Shown here: positions 40,719 through 50,411 of the stretch, in pieces
Layout: each line of letters starts with the position of its first letter
How positions within the stretch are numbered: position 1 is the first letter of the stretch
NCBI GenBank assembly: GCA_963730065.1
Contig: CAVSQL010000025.1
Span: 1 to 64,000 of the forward strand
Direction: 5' to 3'
Length of the DNA stretch: 64,000 nucleotides
From: UBA9676 sp963730065
GTDB lineage: Bacteria; Actinomycetota; Actinomycetes; Streptosporangiales; Streptosporangiaceae
The notes under the pieces: model-generated
Seen by the model: only the letters and a program-made list of their open reading frames with translations
The model's database searches: none
Told to the model about the DNA's origin: nothing
Made by a program: the position numbers and the translations under genes

Positions 40719-41828
40719 GTGAACAGCGGACAGATGATCGACTGGGACGTCGCTATCTCGACCGGCGTCAGGTGGGTGCGGCCCGGGCCCCAGGTCAGCC
40801 TGGCCGACGCGAGGGCGGCGGTCGAGGAACTGCGCGCGCTCGCCGTCACCGTCGCCGAGCCGGTCCACCAGGTCACCGGGATGTTCAGCACCGAGGACGC
40901 CGGCCGGGTGGCGGTGGTGGACCGCCCCGGCTGGATCCGGGCGAACGTGGACGGGTTCCGGGTGGTCCTCGATCCGCTCGCCGCGCACCTTCGCGAACGG
41001 GGCCGGGCGCCCGAGCCCGGCTCGGTGGTCGCCGCGGTGGGCTCCCGCGTCACCGGCATGCAGGCCGGCCTCATCCTCGCCTACCTGGCGGGCCGGGTGC
41101 TCGGGCAGTACGAGCTGTTCCTCCCCCCCGACGCGGACACCCCCGCTGGCGCCGCGCCCGCGGGCCGGCTGACCCTGGTGGCGCCCAACATTCTTATGGT
41201 GGAGCGCGAGCTGGGGGTGGACCCGCACGACTTCCGCCGCTGGGTCTGCCTGCACGAGGAGACGCACCGGACCCAGTTCACCTCGGTGAGCTGGCTCCGC
41301 GGCTACGTGCAGGAGCAGATGACCGAGTTCCTGCTCGCCTCCGACCTCGACCCGGCGACCATGCTGGACCGCGTGCGCGCCGCCGCCGATGCGGTGGCCG
41401 GGGCGGTGCGCGGCGGCGACGGCGGCGAGAGCCTCATCGAGGCCATCCAGACCCCCCGCCAGCGGGAGATCCTCGACCGCCTCACCTGCGTCATGACTCT
41501 GGTGGAAGGCCACGGCGACTACGTGATGGACGCCGTCGGGCCGCAGGTGGTGCCCTCGGTCGCCGAGATCCGGGCCGCCTTCAACGCCCGCCGGGGATCG
41601 GCCTGGCTGGAGCAGGCCATCCGCCGGATGCTGGGCATCGACCTGAAGATGAAGCAGTACGCACAGGGCTCACAGTTCGTCTCGACCGTGGTGGCCGAAG
41701 CCGGGATGGACACCTTCAACCGCGTCTGGACGTCGCCGGAGACGCTGCCCACCAAAGCCGAGATCAGCGACCCGGCCCGCTGGCTGGAGCGCGTCGGGGG
41801 CAACGGCGCCAAGGCGCTGGAGGCCTGA
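40719..41828 (+). CDS. Zinc-dependent metalloprotease-like protein (DUF2342 family)
   Basis: The 369-residue protein starts with GTG 40719 behind GGAGGG. It reads MIDWDVAISTGVRWVRPGPQ, AVVDRPGWIRANVDGFRVVL, LAYLAGRVLGQYELFLP, a zinc motif VCLHEETHRTQF (HExxH), and VMTLVEGHGDYVMDAVG with the third ligand region. This is the zincin-like family sometimes annotated as F420-biosynthesis-associated. Its substrate is unknown. It is always found just upstream of tilS in related genomes as far as I recall; here the gap is 6 bp. Confidence 0.87.
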   Translation: MNSGQMIDWDVAISTGVRWVRPGPQVSLADARAAVEELRALAVTVAEPVHQVTGMFSTEDAGRVAVVDRPGWIRANVDGFRVVLDPLAAHLRERGRAPEPGSVVAAVGSRVTGMQAGLILAYLAGRVLGQYELFLPPDADTPAGAAPAGRLTLVAPNILMVERELGVDPHDFRRWVCLHEETHRTQFTSVSWLRGYVQEQMTEFLLASDLDPATMLDRVRAAADAVAGAVRGGDGGESLIEAIQTPRQREILDRLTCVMTLVEGHGDYVMDAVGPQVVPSVAEIRAAFNARRGSAWLEQAIRRMLGIDLKMKQYAQGSQFVSTVVAEAGMDTFNRVWTSPETLPTKAEISDPARWLERVGGNGAKALEA

Positions 41829-41834
41829 CCGGCG

Positions 41835-42944
41835 ATGGGCCCGCCGCCCGCGGTGGCCGAGGTCCGCAGGGCCGTCCGCCGCGGGCTGGACGGCCTGGAG
41901 GCAGGAGACCTGGTGCTGGCCGCCTGCTCGGGCGGGGCGGATTCGCTGGCGCTCGCGGCGGCCCTGGCCCACGAGGCGCCGCGGCAGGGGCTGCGGGCGG
42001 GCGGGGTCACCGTCGACCACCGGCTCCAGCCCGGATCAGCGCAGCGGGCTGCCGCCGTCGCCACGCTCCTGGCGGGGCTTGGTCTCGACCCGGTGTGCAG
42101 CGTGCCGGTGACGGTCGCCGCCGGCCCCGGCATGGGCGGCCCAGAGGCCGCCGCCCGCGGCGCGCGTTACCAGGCGCTGGATGAGGTGGCCCGGCGCACC
42201 GGCGCGCGCGCCATCCTGCTCGGCCACAGCCTGGACGACCAGGCGGAAACCGTCCTGCTCGGCCTGGCCCGTGGCTCGGGCCCCAGGTCGCTGCGCGGGA
42301 TGCCGGCCCACCGGGGCCACTACCGGCGGCCCCTGCTCGGCGTGAGCCGGGCCACCCTGCGGGCGGCGTGCGACGCCGCCGGGCTGGAGCCCTGGGACGA
42401 TCCGCACAACGCGGACCCCGCCTTCGCCCGGGCCCGGGTCCGGCAGCAGGCGCTCCCGGCGCTGGAGGCGGCGCTCGGCCCGGGGGTCGCGCAGGCGCTC
42501 GCCCGCACCGCGGGCCAGCTGCGGTCCGACGGCGAGGCACTCGATGAGCTCGCCGCCAGCCAGGCGCCGCTGATGCGGGACCCGGACGGCGGCTGGCTGG
42601 CTGACGCGCTGCGGGCCGCGCCCACCGCGGTCAGGACCCGCGTGCTGCGGATGGCGGCGCTCGAAGCCGGGTGCCCTCCGGGCAAGCTCACCGCCCGGCA
42701 CGTCGGCGCGCTCGACGCCCTGGTGACCGGCTGGCACGGGCAGCGCTGGACCACCCTGCCCGGGGGAGTCCGCGCCCTGCTCCGGTGTGGCAGGCTGATC
42801 TTCGCTGGCGGGGCCGATGCTGGTCATGCCCTGCAGCCCAGTGACGACCCCGGGGACCGCCTCGCCCACCGCGAGACGGGGAAGGACCGCCGGAATGGGC
42901 GGCCGGGGCCTGACGAGGCGGAGGTCATGGTTGGACGCGACTGA
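41835..42944 (+). CDS. tilS: tRNA(Ile)-lysidine synthase
   Basis: The 369-residue enzyme has the N-type ATP pyrophosphatase loop AACSGGADSLALAAALAHEA, the VTVDHRLQPGSAQRAAAVAT block, ILLGHSLDDQAETVLLGLAR, and the RPLLGVSRATLRAACDAAGL and DDPHNADPAFARARVRQQAL motifs. It converts C34 of the CAU tRNA-Ile to lysidine with ATP and lysine. The C-terminal domain is short and the last 50 residues are hydrophilic. Its 3' end overlaps the hpt start by 14 bp. Confidence 0.93.
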   Translation: MGPPPAVAEVRRAVRRGLDGLEAGDLVLAACSGGADSLALAAALAHEAPRQGLRAGGVTVDHRLQPGSAQRAAAVATLLAGLGLDPVCSVPVTVAAGPGMGGPEAAARGARYQALDEVARRTGARAILLGHSLDDQAETVLLGLARGSGPRSLRGMPAHRGHYRRPLLGVSRATLRAACDAAGLEPWDDPHNADPAFARARVRQQALPALEAALGPGVAQALARTAGQLRSDGEALDELAASQAPLMRDPDGGWLADALRAAPTAVRTRVLRMAALEAGCPPGKLTARHVGALDALVTGWHGQRWTTLPGGVRALLRCGRLIFAGGADAGHALQPSDDPGDRLAHRETGKDRRNGRPGPDEAEVMVGRD

Positions 42945-43521
42945 CGTGGGGGCCGACCTCAAAGAGGTGCTCATCCCAGCCGCCCGCGTGAAGGAGCGGG
43001 TCGTCGAGCTGGCCGCCCAGATCGACACCGACTACGCCGGCCGCGAACTGCTGCTGGTGGGGGTGCTCAAAGGGGCGGTCATGGTCATGGCCGACCTCGC
43101 GCGGGCGCTCCGGCTGCCGGTGCAGATGGACTGGATGGCCATATCCTCCTACGGGTCCGGGACCAAGTCGTCGGGCGTCGTGCGGATCCTCAAGGATCTC
43201 GACACCGACATCTGCGGCCGTCACGTGCTGGTGGTGGAGGACATCATCGACTCGGGCCTGACCCTGTCCTGGCTGATGGGGAATCTGCGGTCCCGGGAGC
43301 CGGCCTCGCTGGCCGTCTGCGTGCTGCTGCGCAAGCCGGGCGCGGAGCAGATGGGCGTCGAGGTCGCCTACACCGGGTTCGACATCGGGAACGAGTTTGT
43401 GATCGGGTACGGGCTCGACTACGCCGAGCGTTACCGGAACCTGCCGTTCGTCGGGACCCTCGCGCCGCATGTCTACGGTGGGGAACTGGCCGATCACCCC
43501 AAGGGGGAACACGATCAGTGA
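42931..43521 (+). CDS. hpt: Hypoxanthine phosphoribosyltransferase
   Basis: The 196-residue enzyme is taken from TTG 42931, because GGAGG lies 6 bases upstream; GTG 42946 is the alternative. PRTase features: LLLVGVLKGAVMVMADLARA, ISSYGSGTKSSGVVRILKDL, the PRPP loop VLVVEDIIDSGLTLSWLMGN, and VAYTGFDIGNEFVIGYGLDY near the C-terminus. It salvages hypoxanthine and guanine. The rare TTG start inside tilS suggests translational coupling. ftsH follows after 220 bp. Confidence 0.92.
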   Translation: MDATDVGADLKEVLIPAARVKERVVELAAQIDTDYAGRELLLVGVLKGAVMVMADLARALRLPVQMDWMAISSYGSGTKSSGVVRILKDLDTDICGRHVLVVEDIIDSGLTLSWLMGNLRSREPASLAVCVLLRKPGAEQMGVEVAYTGFDIGNEFVIGYGLDYAERYRNLPFVGTLAPHVYGGELADHPKGEHDQ

Positions 43522-43741
43522 TCGGTAGCGTTGTTGCCTGGAGAGGCCTGGAGGGCACACGGCGGCTCCTGCGCCCAAGAGATCCCAGGCGCGGTGTACC
43601 GTCAAGTATCCCCGCACCACAGCCGGGAATGAGAAGGAAGCCGGTCATGGTCACTGGGACCCACGACAGCCCCGCCGGGGGTCGGCGGGCTACGACGCTG
43701 GTCAGGAGGAACCCGTCCCGAACAGGCGGGGTCGTTCACCG

Positions 43742-45772
43742 ATGGATCTGAAGCGTTATTTCCGCGGGCCCTTCGTAGCGGTCCTTGTGATGCTGCTGCT
43801 GTTCTTCATCGTGTTCTCGTACGCCAACCGCGGCACGTCGTACACGCAGAAGGACACGTCGCAGGTCGTGGGGGCCATCGAAAGTGGCAACGTCAAGTCA
43901 GCCGTCCTCACCGACAAGAACCAGACCATCCAGATCGTCACCAACAACGGCGACCACTGGCAGGCGAACTGGGTCGGCAACCAGGGCCAGCAGCTCGCCA
44001 CCGAGCTGCAGAAGAACAAGCCGCCGCAGGGCTACAACGTCGTCGTCCCCAGCGGCAACTCGGTGCTGGGCCTGATCATCGGCTTCCTGCCTTACATACT
44101 GATCATCCTGTTCTTCCTGTTCCTGATGAACCAGATGCAGGGCGGCGGCTCGCGGGTGATGAACTTCGGCAAGTCGAAGGCGAAGCTCATCACCAAGGAC
44201 ACGCCGAAGACCACGTTCGCCGACGTGGCCGGGGCCGACGAGGCCATCGAGGAGCTCCAGGAGATCAAGGAGTTCCTGCAGAGCCCGGGCAAGTTCCAGG
44301 CGATCGGCGCCAAGATCCCCAAGGGCGTGCTGCTCTACGGGCCGCCCGGGACCGGCAAGACCCTGCTCGCGCGGGCCGTCGCCGGCGAGGCCGGCGTCCC
44401 CTTCTACTCGATCTCCGGCTCCGATTTCGTTGAGATGTTCGTCGGCGTCGGCGCCTCGCGGGTGCGCGACCTGTTCGAGCAGGCGAAGGCGAACGCGCCG
44501 GCGATCGTGTTCGTGGACGAGATCGACGCGGTCGGCCGGCACCGTGGCGCCGGGTTCGGCGGCGGCCACGACGAGCGTGAGCAGACCCTCAACCAGCTGC
44601 TCGTCGAGCTCGACGGGTTCGACGTCAAGGGCGGGGTCATCGTCATCGCCGCCACCAACCGGCCCGACATCCTCGACCCCGCGCTGCTGCGCCCGGGCCG
44701 GTTCGACCGTCAGATCGTGGTCGCCCAGCCCGACCTCGCCGGCCGCAAGGGCATCCTGCGGGTGCACGCCCGCGGCAAGCCCTTCGCCCCGGATGTGGAA
44801 CTCGACCTGATCGCCCGCCGGACGGCCGGCTTCACCGGCGCCGACCTCGCCAACGTGATCAACGAGGGTGCGCTGCTCACCGCGCGGCACAACGGCACCC
44901 AGATCACCATGGCCGCGCTGGAGGAGTCCATCGACCGGGTCATGGCCGGCCCCGAGCGCAAGAGCGTCCTGCTCTCGGAGAAGGAGCGCAAGCTCATCGC
45001 CTACCACGAGGGCGGCCACGCGCTGGTCGGCCACGCGCTGCCCAACGCCGACCCGGTTCACAAGATCACGATCATCCCGCGCGGCCGGGCGCTCGGCTAC
45101 ACCGCCTCCGCGCCGCAGGAGGACAAGTTCCTGGTCACCCGGTCGGAGATGATGGACCAGCTGGCCATGCTGCTCGGCGGGCGGACCGCGGAGGAGCTCG
45201 TCTTCCACGAGCCCACCACCGGCGCCGCCAACGACATCGAGAAGGCCAGCCAGATCGCGCGCGGCATGGTGACCGAGTACGGGATGAGCGAGCGGCTCGG
45301 CGCGCGCAAGTTCGGCACCGGCGACGGCGAGCCCTTCCTCGGCCGGGAGATGTCCCACAACCGGGACTACTCCGAGGAGATCGCCTCCACCATCGACGAG
45401 GAGGTGCGCCGCCTCATCGAGTCCGCGCACGACGAGGCGTGGGAGATCCTCGTCCAGTACCGGGAGGTGCTGGACGACCTGGTCCTGAAGCTGATGGACA
45501 AGGAGACCCTCAGCCGGCAGGAGGTCCTGGCGATCTTCGCCCCGATCAAGACCCGGCCCTCCCGCGGCTCCTACACCGGCTACGGCAAGCGGCTGCCGTC
45601 GGACCGCCCGCCGGTGCTCACGCCGAAGGAACTGGCGCTGACCGCCGCCGCGGACGTGAAGGACCTGGCCTCACCGGGCAACGGGTCCGGCTCGGCCGGC
45701 TCGTACGGCAGCCCGACCGCGGAGCTGCCCGCGCTCGGCGGCGACGACGAAGGCGGCGGAGAGTCCCGTTGA
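43742..45772 (+). CDS. ftsH: ATP-dependent zinc metalloprotease FtsH
   Basis: The 676-residue protein has two membrane helices (FVAVLVMLLLFFIVFSYANR and LIIGFLPYILIILFFLFLMN) flanking the periplasmic domain. The AAA module has Walker A LYGPPGTGKTLLARAVAG, Walker B IVFVDEIDAVGR, and the second region of homology ATNRPDILDPALLRPGRFDR. The protease site is AYHEGGHALVGHA (HExxH). The last 90 residues are a Gly/Ser-rich actinobacterial tail. It degrades membrane and regulatory proteins. It starts MDLKRYFRGPFVAVLV at ATG 43742. Its stop overlaps the folE start (TTGA at 45769). Confidence 0.96.
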   Translation: MDLKRYFRGPFVAVLVMLLLFFIVFSYANRGTSYTQKDTSQVVGAIESGNVKSAVLTDKNQTIQIVTNNGDHWQANWVGNQGQQLATELQKNKPPQGYNVVVPSGNSVLGLIIGFLPYILIILFFLFLMNQMQGGGSRVMNFGKSKAKLITKDTPKTTFADVAGADEAIEELQEIKEFLQSPGKFQAIGAKIPKGVLLYGPPGTGKTLLARAVAGEAGVPFYSISGSDFVEMFVGVGASRVRDLFEQAKANAPAIVFVDEIDAVGRHRGAGFGGGHDEREQTLNQLLVELDGFDVKGGVIVIAATNRPDILDPALLRPGRFDRQIVVAQPDLAGRKGILRVHARGKPFAPDVELDLIARRTAGFTGADLANVINEGALLTARHNGTQITMAALEESIDRVMAGPERKSVLLSEKERKLIAYHEGGHALVGHALPNADPVHKITIIPRGRALGYTASAPQEDKFLVTRSEMMDQLAMLLGGRTAEELVFHEPTTGAANDIEKASQIARGMVTEYGMSERLGARKFGTGDGEPFLGREMSHNRDYSEEIASTIDEEVRRLIESAHDEAWEILVQYREVLDDLVLKLMDKETLSRQEVLAIFAPIKTRPSRGSYTGYGKRLPSDRPPVLTPKELALTAAADVKDLASPGNGSGSAGSYGSPTAELPALGGDDEGGGESR

Positions 45773-46347
45773 CCGAGCCGATCGACACCGGGCGCATTGA
45801 GCGTGCGGTGCGTGAGATCCTGCTCGCCATCGGGGAGGACCCGGACCGGGACGGGCTGGCTGAGACCCCGGCCCGGGTGGCGCGCGCCTACGCCGAGCAG
45901 TTCTCCGGGCTTGCGCAGCGCCCCGAGGACGTGCTGGCCACGGTGTTCGACGCCGACTACGACGAGCTGATCCTGGTCCGCGACATCGAGGTCTACAGCA
46001 TCTGCGAGCACCACCTCGTCCCATTCTTCGGCTTCGCACACGTCGGGTACATCCCGAACGAGAAGGGCCAGATCACGGGCCTGTCCAAGCTGGCCCGGCT
46101 GGTGGACGTCTACGCCCGCAGGCCCCAGGTCCAGGAGCGCATGACCAGCCAGATCGCGGACGCCCTGATGACGGTGCTCGAGCCGCGCGGCGCGCTGGTC
46201 GTGATCGAGGCCGAGCATCTGTGCATGTCGATGCGCGGCGTGCGCAAGCCAGGCGCGAAGACCGTGACCTCGGCCGTCCGCGGCAGCATGCGGGACAGCG
46301 ACCGTACCCGGGCCGAGGCCATGAGCCTGCTGCTACGCCACAGCTAG
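45769..46347 (+). CDS. folE: GTP cyclohydrolase I
   Basis: The 192-residue enzyme starts with TTG 45769 overlapping the ftsH stop, with GGCGGAGAG upstream. Signature sequences are DRDGLAETPARVARAYAEQF, the zinc ligands in YSICEHHLVPFFGFAHVGYI, and HLCMSMRGVRKPGAKTVTSA. It forms the first pterin intermediate of folate from GTP. Coupling to ftsH and the later folP-folB-folK genes fits the standard actinobacterial folate operon. Confidence 0.95.
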   Translation: MTEPIDTGRIERAVREILLAIGEDPDRDGLAETPARVARAYAEQFSGLAQRPEDVLATVFDADYDELILVRDIEVYSICEHHLVPFFGFAHVGYIPNEKGQITGLSKLARLVDVYARRPQVQERMTSQIADALMTVLEPRGALVVIEAEHLCMSMRGVRKPGAKTVTSAVRGSMRDSDRTRAEAMSLLLRHS

Positions 46348-46539
46348 GGCCCGGGCGGCCCTGGGGTGCGGCGGGCTGAAGAGCTGCCGCGGATGCCTTA
46401 GCCTCGAAACGGAGTGCCGCCACCCCCGCGTCACCCGCGGGCTGGGCAACTGTTCACGTGGGGGAGGCGCAACCGGGGGTAACCCTATTCCGGGAGATTG
46501 CCCGCGCCGGGACCAGCGCGACTACGCTGATCCCCCGTG

Positions 46540-48417
46540 ATGCAGGGCCTGAAGAACATGCCGCAGACCGACGAGCCCAGCGCCCCGTCTCTCGCCCCAC
46601 CTGCCGAGGCGGACGAGGGCGGATATACCCGCGCGCGGGTCCTACGCGTCCCCGACCGCCGCCAGCAGCGCAGGTGGGTGCCGATCACCACCGGATGGCT
46701 CTGCCTGCTGATCGGGCTCGCCGACGTGATCGAGGTGGCGATCCCGAGCCTGCAGCTGCATCACCGGCTGCACCGCATCGCGCCCTTCGTGCCCGGCACC
46801 ATGACGAACGTCACGAGCACCGCGACCGTGATCATCGGGCTGCTGCTGCTCATGCTTTCCCACGGGCTCCGGCGCCGGAAGCGCCGTGCGTGGGAGGCCA
46901 CCACCGTGCTGCTGGCGTTCAGCGCGGTGATCCACCTGCTGCACGGCTACCACATCCAGGTCGTTGCCGCGGTGGCCGTGGTGGCGGTGCTGCTGTTCTT
47001 CCGTCACGAGTTCTACGCCGTGGGCGATCCGTGGACCCGGTGGCGGGCGGCCGGGGTCTTCGTCGGCCTGGTCATCGCGGACGTGGCGATCGGCCTCACG
47101 TACATGCTGCTGGCCCGGCACCTGGCCATGGACTACTCGCTCTGGCAGCGGACCGTGCACACGGTCTACGGCCTGGTGGGCGTGTCCGGGCCGGTCCAGT
47201 TCGTCCCGGACGCCCGGGCCGACCTGTTCAACACGCTGACCTCCACCCTTGGCGTGTTCACGCTGGTGGTGACGGCCTACCTGTTCCTGCGTCCCGCCAA
47301 GCTGGCGGCCCGGGCCAGCGAGGCCGACTACCAGCGCATCAGGGAACTGCTGGACAGGTACGGCGACCTCGATTCGCTGGGCTACTTCGCGCTGCGCAGC
47401 GACAAGAACGTGATCTGGTCACAGACGGGCAAGGCCTGCATCGGGTACCGGGTCGTGTCCGGAGTGATGCTCGCCAGCGGCGACCCGATCGGGGACCCGG
47501 AGGCGTGGCCGGGCGCGATGCACGCGTTCCTCGACGAGGCGGCGCGTCACGCGTGGGTGCCCGCCGCCATGGGCTGCGGGGAGCTGGGCGCGGAGATCTG
47601 GTGCCGCGAGGGCGCGCTGACCGCCCTGGAACTCGGCGACGAGGCCATCGTGGACGTGGCCAGCTTCACGCTGCAGGGCCGGGCCATGCGCAACGTCCGC
47701 CAGATGGTGGCGCGGGTATGCCGGCAGGGCTACGTTGCGGACATCCGGCGGGTCGCGGACATCGACCGTGATGAGATCGACCGCATCGTCAGCCGGGCTG
47801 ACTCCTGGCGCGGCAGCCCGACCGAGCGCGGCTTCTCCATGGCGCTCGGCCGGGTCGGCGGGGCCGAGGACGGGCAGTGCGTCGTCGCCACCGCGACCGA
47901 GAACGGGGTGCTGCGCGGCCTGCTGCACTTCGTCCCCTGGGGGTCTGATGGGCTGTCGCTCGACCTGATGCGCAGGGACCGCAACGCTCAGCCGGGCGTG
48001 AACGACTTCCTGATCGTCGAGGCCATCAAGACGGCCCACACGCTGGGGGTCAAGCGGATCTCGCTCAACTTCGCGGCCTTCCGGTCCGCGCTGGAACGGG
48101 GTGAGCGGATCGGGGCCGGCCCGGTGCTGCGGGTCTGGCGCCGCTTCCTGGTCTTCATCTCCCGGTGGTTCCAGATCGAGTCGCTGTACAAGTTCAACGC
48201 CAAGTTCTGCCCGGTCTGGGTGCCGCGCTTCTTCGTCTTCCCCGGGACCAAGGACGCAGTCCGGGTCGGCGTGGCCGCGCTGGAAGCCGAGGCGTTCCTG
48301 GTCTGGCCCCGGCTGGAGCTGCGCTGGCTCGCCCGCAGACTGGGGCTGGCCCGTGCGCGGCGCAGCCTGCGGCGCTTCCTCAAGGCTGGGCCCTTTGCCC
48401 AGCGGATCGGCCGCTGA
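46540..48417 (+). CDS. MprF/LysX-like membrane protein with DUF2156 acyltransferase domain
   Basis: The 625-residue protein starts at ATG 46540 (GTG 46537 and ATG 46558 possible). Residues about 45-260 contain six or so hydrophobic segments (TTGWLCLLIGLADVIEVAIP, TATVIIGLLLLMLSHGL, VVAAVAVVAVLLFF, LGVFTLVVTAYLFL). Residues about 270-610 form the phosphatidylglycerol lysyltransferase C-terminal-type domain: LDSLGYFALRSDKNVIWSQT, YRVVSGVMLASGDPIGDPEA, FSMALGRVGGAEDGQ, and SLNFAAFRSALERGERIGAG. In MprF/LysX this domain transfers an aminoacyl group from tRNA to a lipid. No lysyl-tRNA synthetase domain is fused here; lysS lies 9 kb away. Its place in the folate operon is conserved in actinobacteria as I recall. 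Confidence 0.85.
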   Translation: MQGLKNMPQTDEPSAPSLAPPAEADEGGYTRARVLRVPDRRQQRRWVPITTGWLCLLIGLADVIEVAIPSLQLHHRLHRIAPFVPGTMTNVTSTATVIIGLLLLMLSHGLRRRKRRAWEATTVLLAFSAVIHLLHGYHIQVVAAVAVVAVLLFFRHEFYAVGDPWTRWRAAGVFVGLVIADVAIGLTYMLLARHLAMDYSLWQRTVHTVYGLVGVSGPVQFVPDARADLFNTLTSTLGVFTLVVTAYLFLRPAKLAARASEADYQRIRELLDRYGDLDSLGYFALRSDKNVIWSQTGKACIGYRVVSGVMLASGDPIGDPEAWPGAMHAFLDEAARHAWVPAAMGCGELGAEIWCREGALTALELGDEAIVDVASFTLQGRAMRNVRQMVARVCRQGYVADIRRVADIDRDEIDRIVSRADSWRGSPTERGFSMALGRVGGAEDGQCVVATATENGVLRGLLHFVPWGSDGLSLDLMRRDRNAQPGVNDFLIVEAIKTAHTLGVKRISLNFAAFRSALERGERIGAGPVLRVWRRFLVFISRWFQIESLYKFNAKFCPVWVPRFFVFPGTKDAVRVGVAALEAEAFLVWPRLELRWLARRLGLARARRSLRRFLKAGPFAQRIGR

Positions 48418-48556
48418 CCCCGCTGATCCGCGGCCCCGCGGCGCCGGGCATCTCCGGGCGGCCAGGCGCGGCGGATCGGCGGGCGCCCCCCCGGGGCTCG
48501 GCGCCGGCCGTGGTGGCACTGGGGAATGATCCGCTCGCCGCACTAGGGTGACGCTC

Positions 48557-49483
48557 ATGACGAGCGACGTAGGGACGGGCGCCGCTGATCCAGGCCCGCC
48601 GGGGCTGCCGAGCGTGGACCGGTGCCTGGTGATGGGGGTGGTGAACGTCACCCCTGACTCGTTCTCGGACGGAGGTTCCTGGTTCGGCGCCGGCGCCGCG
48701 ATCGCCCGTGGCCTGCAACTGGCCGAGCAGGGGGCGGACATCGTCGACGTGGGCGGGGAATCCACCCGGCCGGGAGCGCAGCGGGTGTCGGCGGATGAGG
48801 AACTGCGGCGGGTGGGGCCGGTCATCAGCGGGCTCGCCCGCGCTGGCGTGCCGGTCAGCGTGGACACGATGCGGGCCGAGGTGGCGCAGGCCGCGCTGGA
48901 GGTGGGCGCCCGGCTGGTCAACGACGTCAGCGGGGGGCTGGCCGATCCCGAGATGCCCAGGCTGGTCGGCAAGGCCGGTGTTCCCTACGTGGTCATGCAC
49001 TGGCGCGGGCACAGCCACCAGATGCAGGATCGCGCCGTGTACCACGACGTGGTCGGTGAGGTCTGTGCGGAGCTGCGCCGCCGGGTCGATGCGGTCGTGG
49101 CGGCGGGAGTCGACCCGGCGCTGATCATCCTCGACCCCGGCCTCGGGTTCGCCAAGCTGGCCGAGCACAACTGGGAGTTGCTGACCCACCTCGCGGAGAT
49201 CTCCCGCCTCGGCGGCAGCGGTACCGCCTTCCCGGTCTTGATCGGGGCCTCGCGCAAACGGTTTCTCGGCAGGCTGCTCGCGGCCGCTGACGGTTCGGCG
49301 CGCTCGTTCGCCGGCTGTGACGATGCGACGGTGGCGGTCACCGCCCTCGCCGCCGCGGCGGGTGCGTGGTGCTGCCGGGTCCATGAGGTGCCGGCGAACG
49401 CCGACGCGGTGCGGGTCGCGCAGGCCTGGCGGGAGGCGGCGGGCCCGGCCGGGCCCGCCGGAACGGACGGGGCGGCCGGATGA
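48557..49483 (+). CDS. folP: Dihydropteroate synthase
   Basis: The 308-residue enzyme is taken from ATG 48557, eight bases from AGGG; GTG 48548 is alternative. DHPS motifs: VMGVVNVTPDSFSDGG, VDVGGESTRPGAQRVSADEE, LVNDVSGGLADP, LIILDPGLGFAKLAEHNWEL, and LIGASRKRFLGRLLAA. It condenses the pterin pyrophosphate with p-aminobenzoate and is the sulfonamide target. Its stop overlaps the folB start (ATGA at 49480). Confidence 0.95.
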   Translation: MTSDVGTGAADPGPPGLPSVDRCLVMGVVNVTPDSFSDGGSWFGAGAAIARGLQLAEQGADIVDVGGESTRPGAQRVSADEELRRVGPVISGLARAGVPVSVDTMRAEVAQAALEVGARLVNDVSGGLADPEMPRLVGKAGVPYVVMHWRGHSHQMQDRAVYHDVVGEVCAELRRRVDAVVAAGVDPALIILDPGLGFAKLAEHNWELLTHLAEISRLGGSGTAFPVLIGASRKRFLGRLLAAADGSARSFAGCDDATVAVTALAAAAGAWCCRVHEVPANADAVRVAQAWREAAGPAGPAGTDGAAG

Positions 49484-49845
49484 GCCTGGACCGGATCACG
49501 CTGGAGGGCCTGCGCGTGTTCGCCCGGCACGGCGTCCGTGAGCGCGAGCAGCGCGACGGCCAAGAGTTCATCATCGACGCCGTTTTGTGGCTGGATACGC
49601 GGGCAGCGGCGGCTGGTGACGATCTTTCCCTTACGGTCGACTATGGTGCCGTCGCCGACCGGCTGGTGCGGCTGGCCAGCGGGCCGCCGGTGCGGCTCGT
49701 CGAGACGCTGGCGCAGCGGCTGGCGGACGGGTGCCTGTCGGAACCGCGCGTCGAGGAGGTAGAGATCACCGTCCACAAGCCCCATGCCCCGATACCCCAC
49801 CGGTTCAGCGACGTGACCGTGGCGATCCGGCGGCGGCGCACGTGA
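49480..49845 (+). CDS. folB: Dihydroneopterin aldolase
   Basis: The 121-residue enzyme reads ITLEGLRVFARHGVREREQR, the glutamate in GQEFIIDAVLWLDT, LTVDYGAVADRLVRLASGPP, VRLVETLAQRLADGCLSEPR, and the lysine in ITVHKPHAPIPHRFSDVTVA. It cleaves dihydroneopterin to the hydroxymethyl-pterin used by FolK. Its ATG overlaps the folP stop and its stop overlaps a GTG (49842) that would start folK. Confidence 0.93.
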   Translation: MSLDRITLEGLRVFARHGVREREQRDGQEFIIDAVLWLDTRAAAAGDDLSLTVDYGAVADRLVRLASGPPVRLVETLAQRLADGCLSEPRVEEVEITVHKPHAPIPHRFSDVTVAIRRRRT

Positions 49846-50404
49846 GCGGCGACCGAGGAACCGGGCCGCGGCCCGCTGGCCGGCCCGGCCGCCCGGGGGC
49901 GGAACCCGGGTCACCATCGCGCTCGGCAGCAATCTCGGCCACCGGCTCGAGAATCTGCAGGGTGGCCTCGATGCGCTTTTCGACGCCCCTGAGCTCGCCC
50001 TGGTCGCGGTGTCACCTGTCTACCTGACCGCGCCGGTAGGCGGCCCCGACCAGCCCGACTACCTGAACGCCGTGCTCATCGCGACGACGACGCTGCCCGC
50101 CCACGCCGTCCTGGAGCGGTGCCACGGGGTGGAGGCCGTCTTTGGGCGGGTCAGGGACGAGGTCTGGGGCCCTCGCCCGCTCGACCTGGACATCATCGTC
50201 TACGGTGACGTCGTGAGTGACGACCCGGAGCTGATCTTGCCGCATCCCCGGGCGCATGAGCGTGCCTTCGTCCTCGCCCCGTGGCACGACATCGACCCGG
50301 ACGCGGAGATCCCGGGCTGGGGCCAGGTATCGGATCTGCTGGCCAAGATCGGCCCGGCTGACATACGGCGACTGGACGACGCCGTGCTGCACCCGCCCGC
50401 ATGA
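49842..50404 (+). pseudogene. folK: HPPK (folK) with an apparent frameshift near the start
   Basis: From 49910 one frame reads a normal HPPK: VTIALGSNLGHRLENLQGGL, YLTAPVGGPDQPDYLNAVLI, the catalytic-loop motif WGPRPLDLDIIVYGD and LPHPRAHERAFVLAPWHDID. That frame has no ATG, GTG or TTG between its last upstream stop (49814-49816) and ALGSN. The expected start, GTG 49842 overlapping the folB stop, is in another frame, so a 1-base indel in the Pro/Gly-rich leader (49842-49910) is needed. The rest of the gene is undamaged and folate genes are essential, so a base error or unusual start is more likely than a dead gene. Confidence 0.8.
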
Positions 50405-50411
50405 CGGCACC

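Noticed and set aside
43898..45430. 510-residue minus-strand ORF inside ftsH
   Set aside because: Antisense to the conserved AAA and protease domains of FtsH; no domain of its own.
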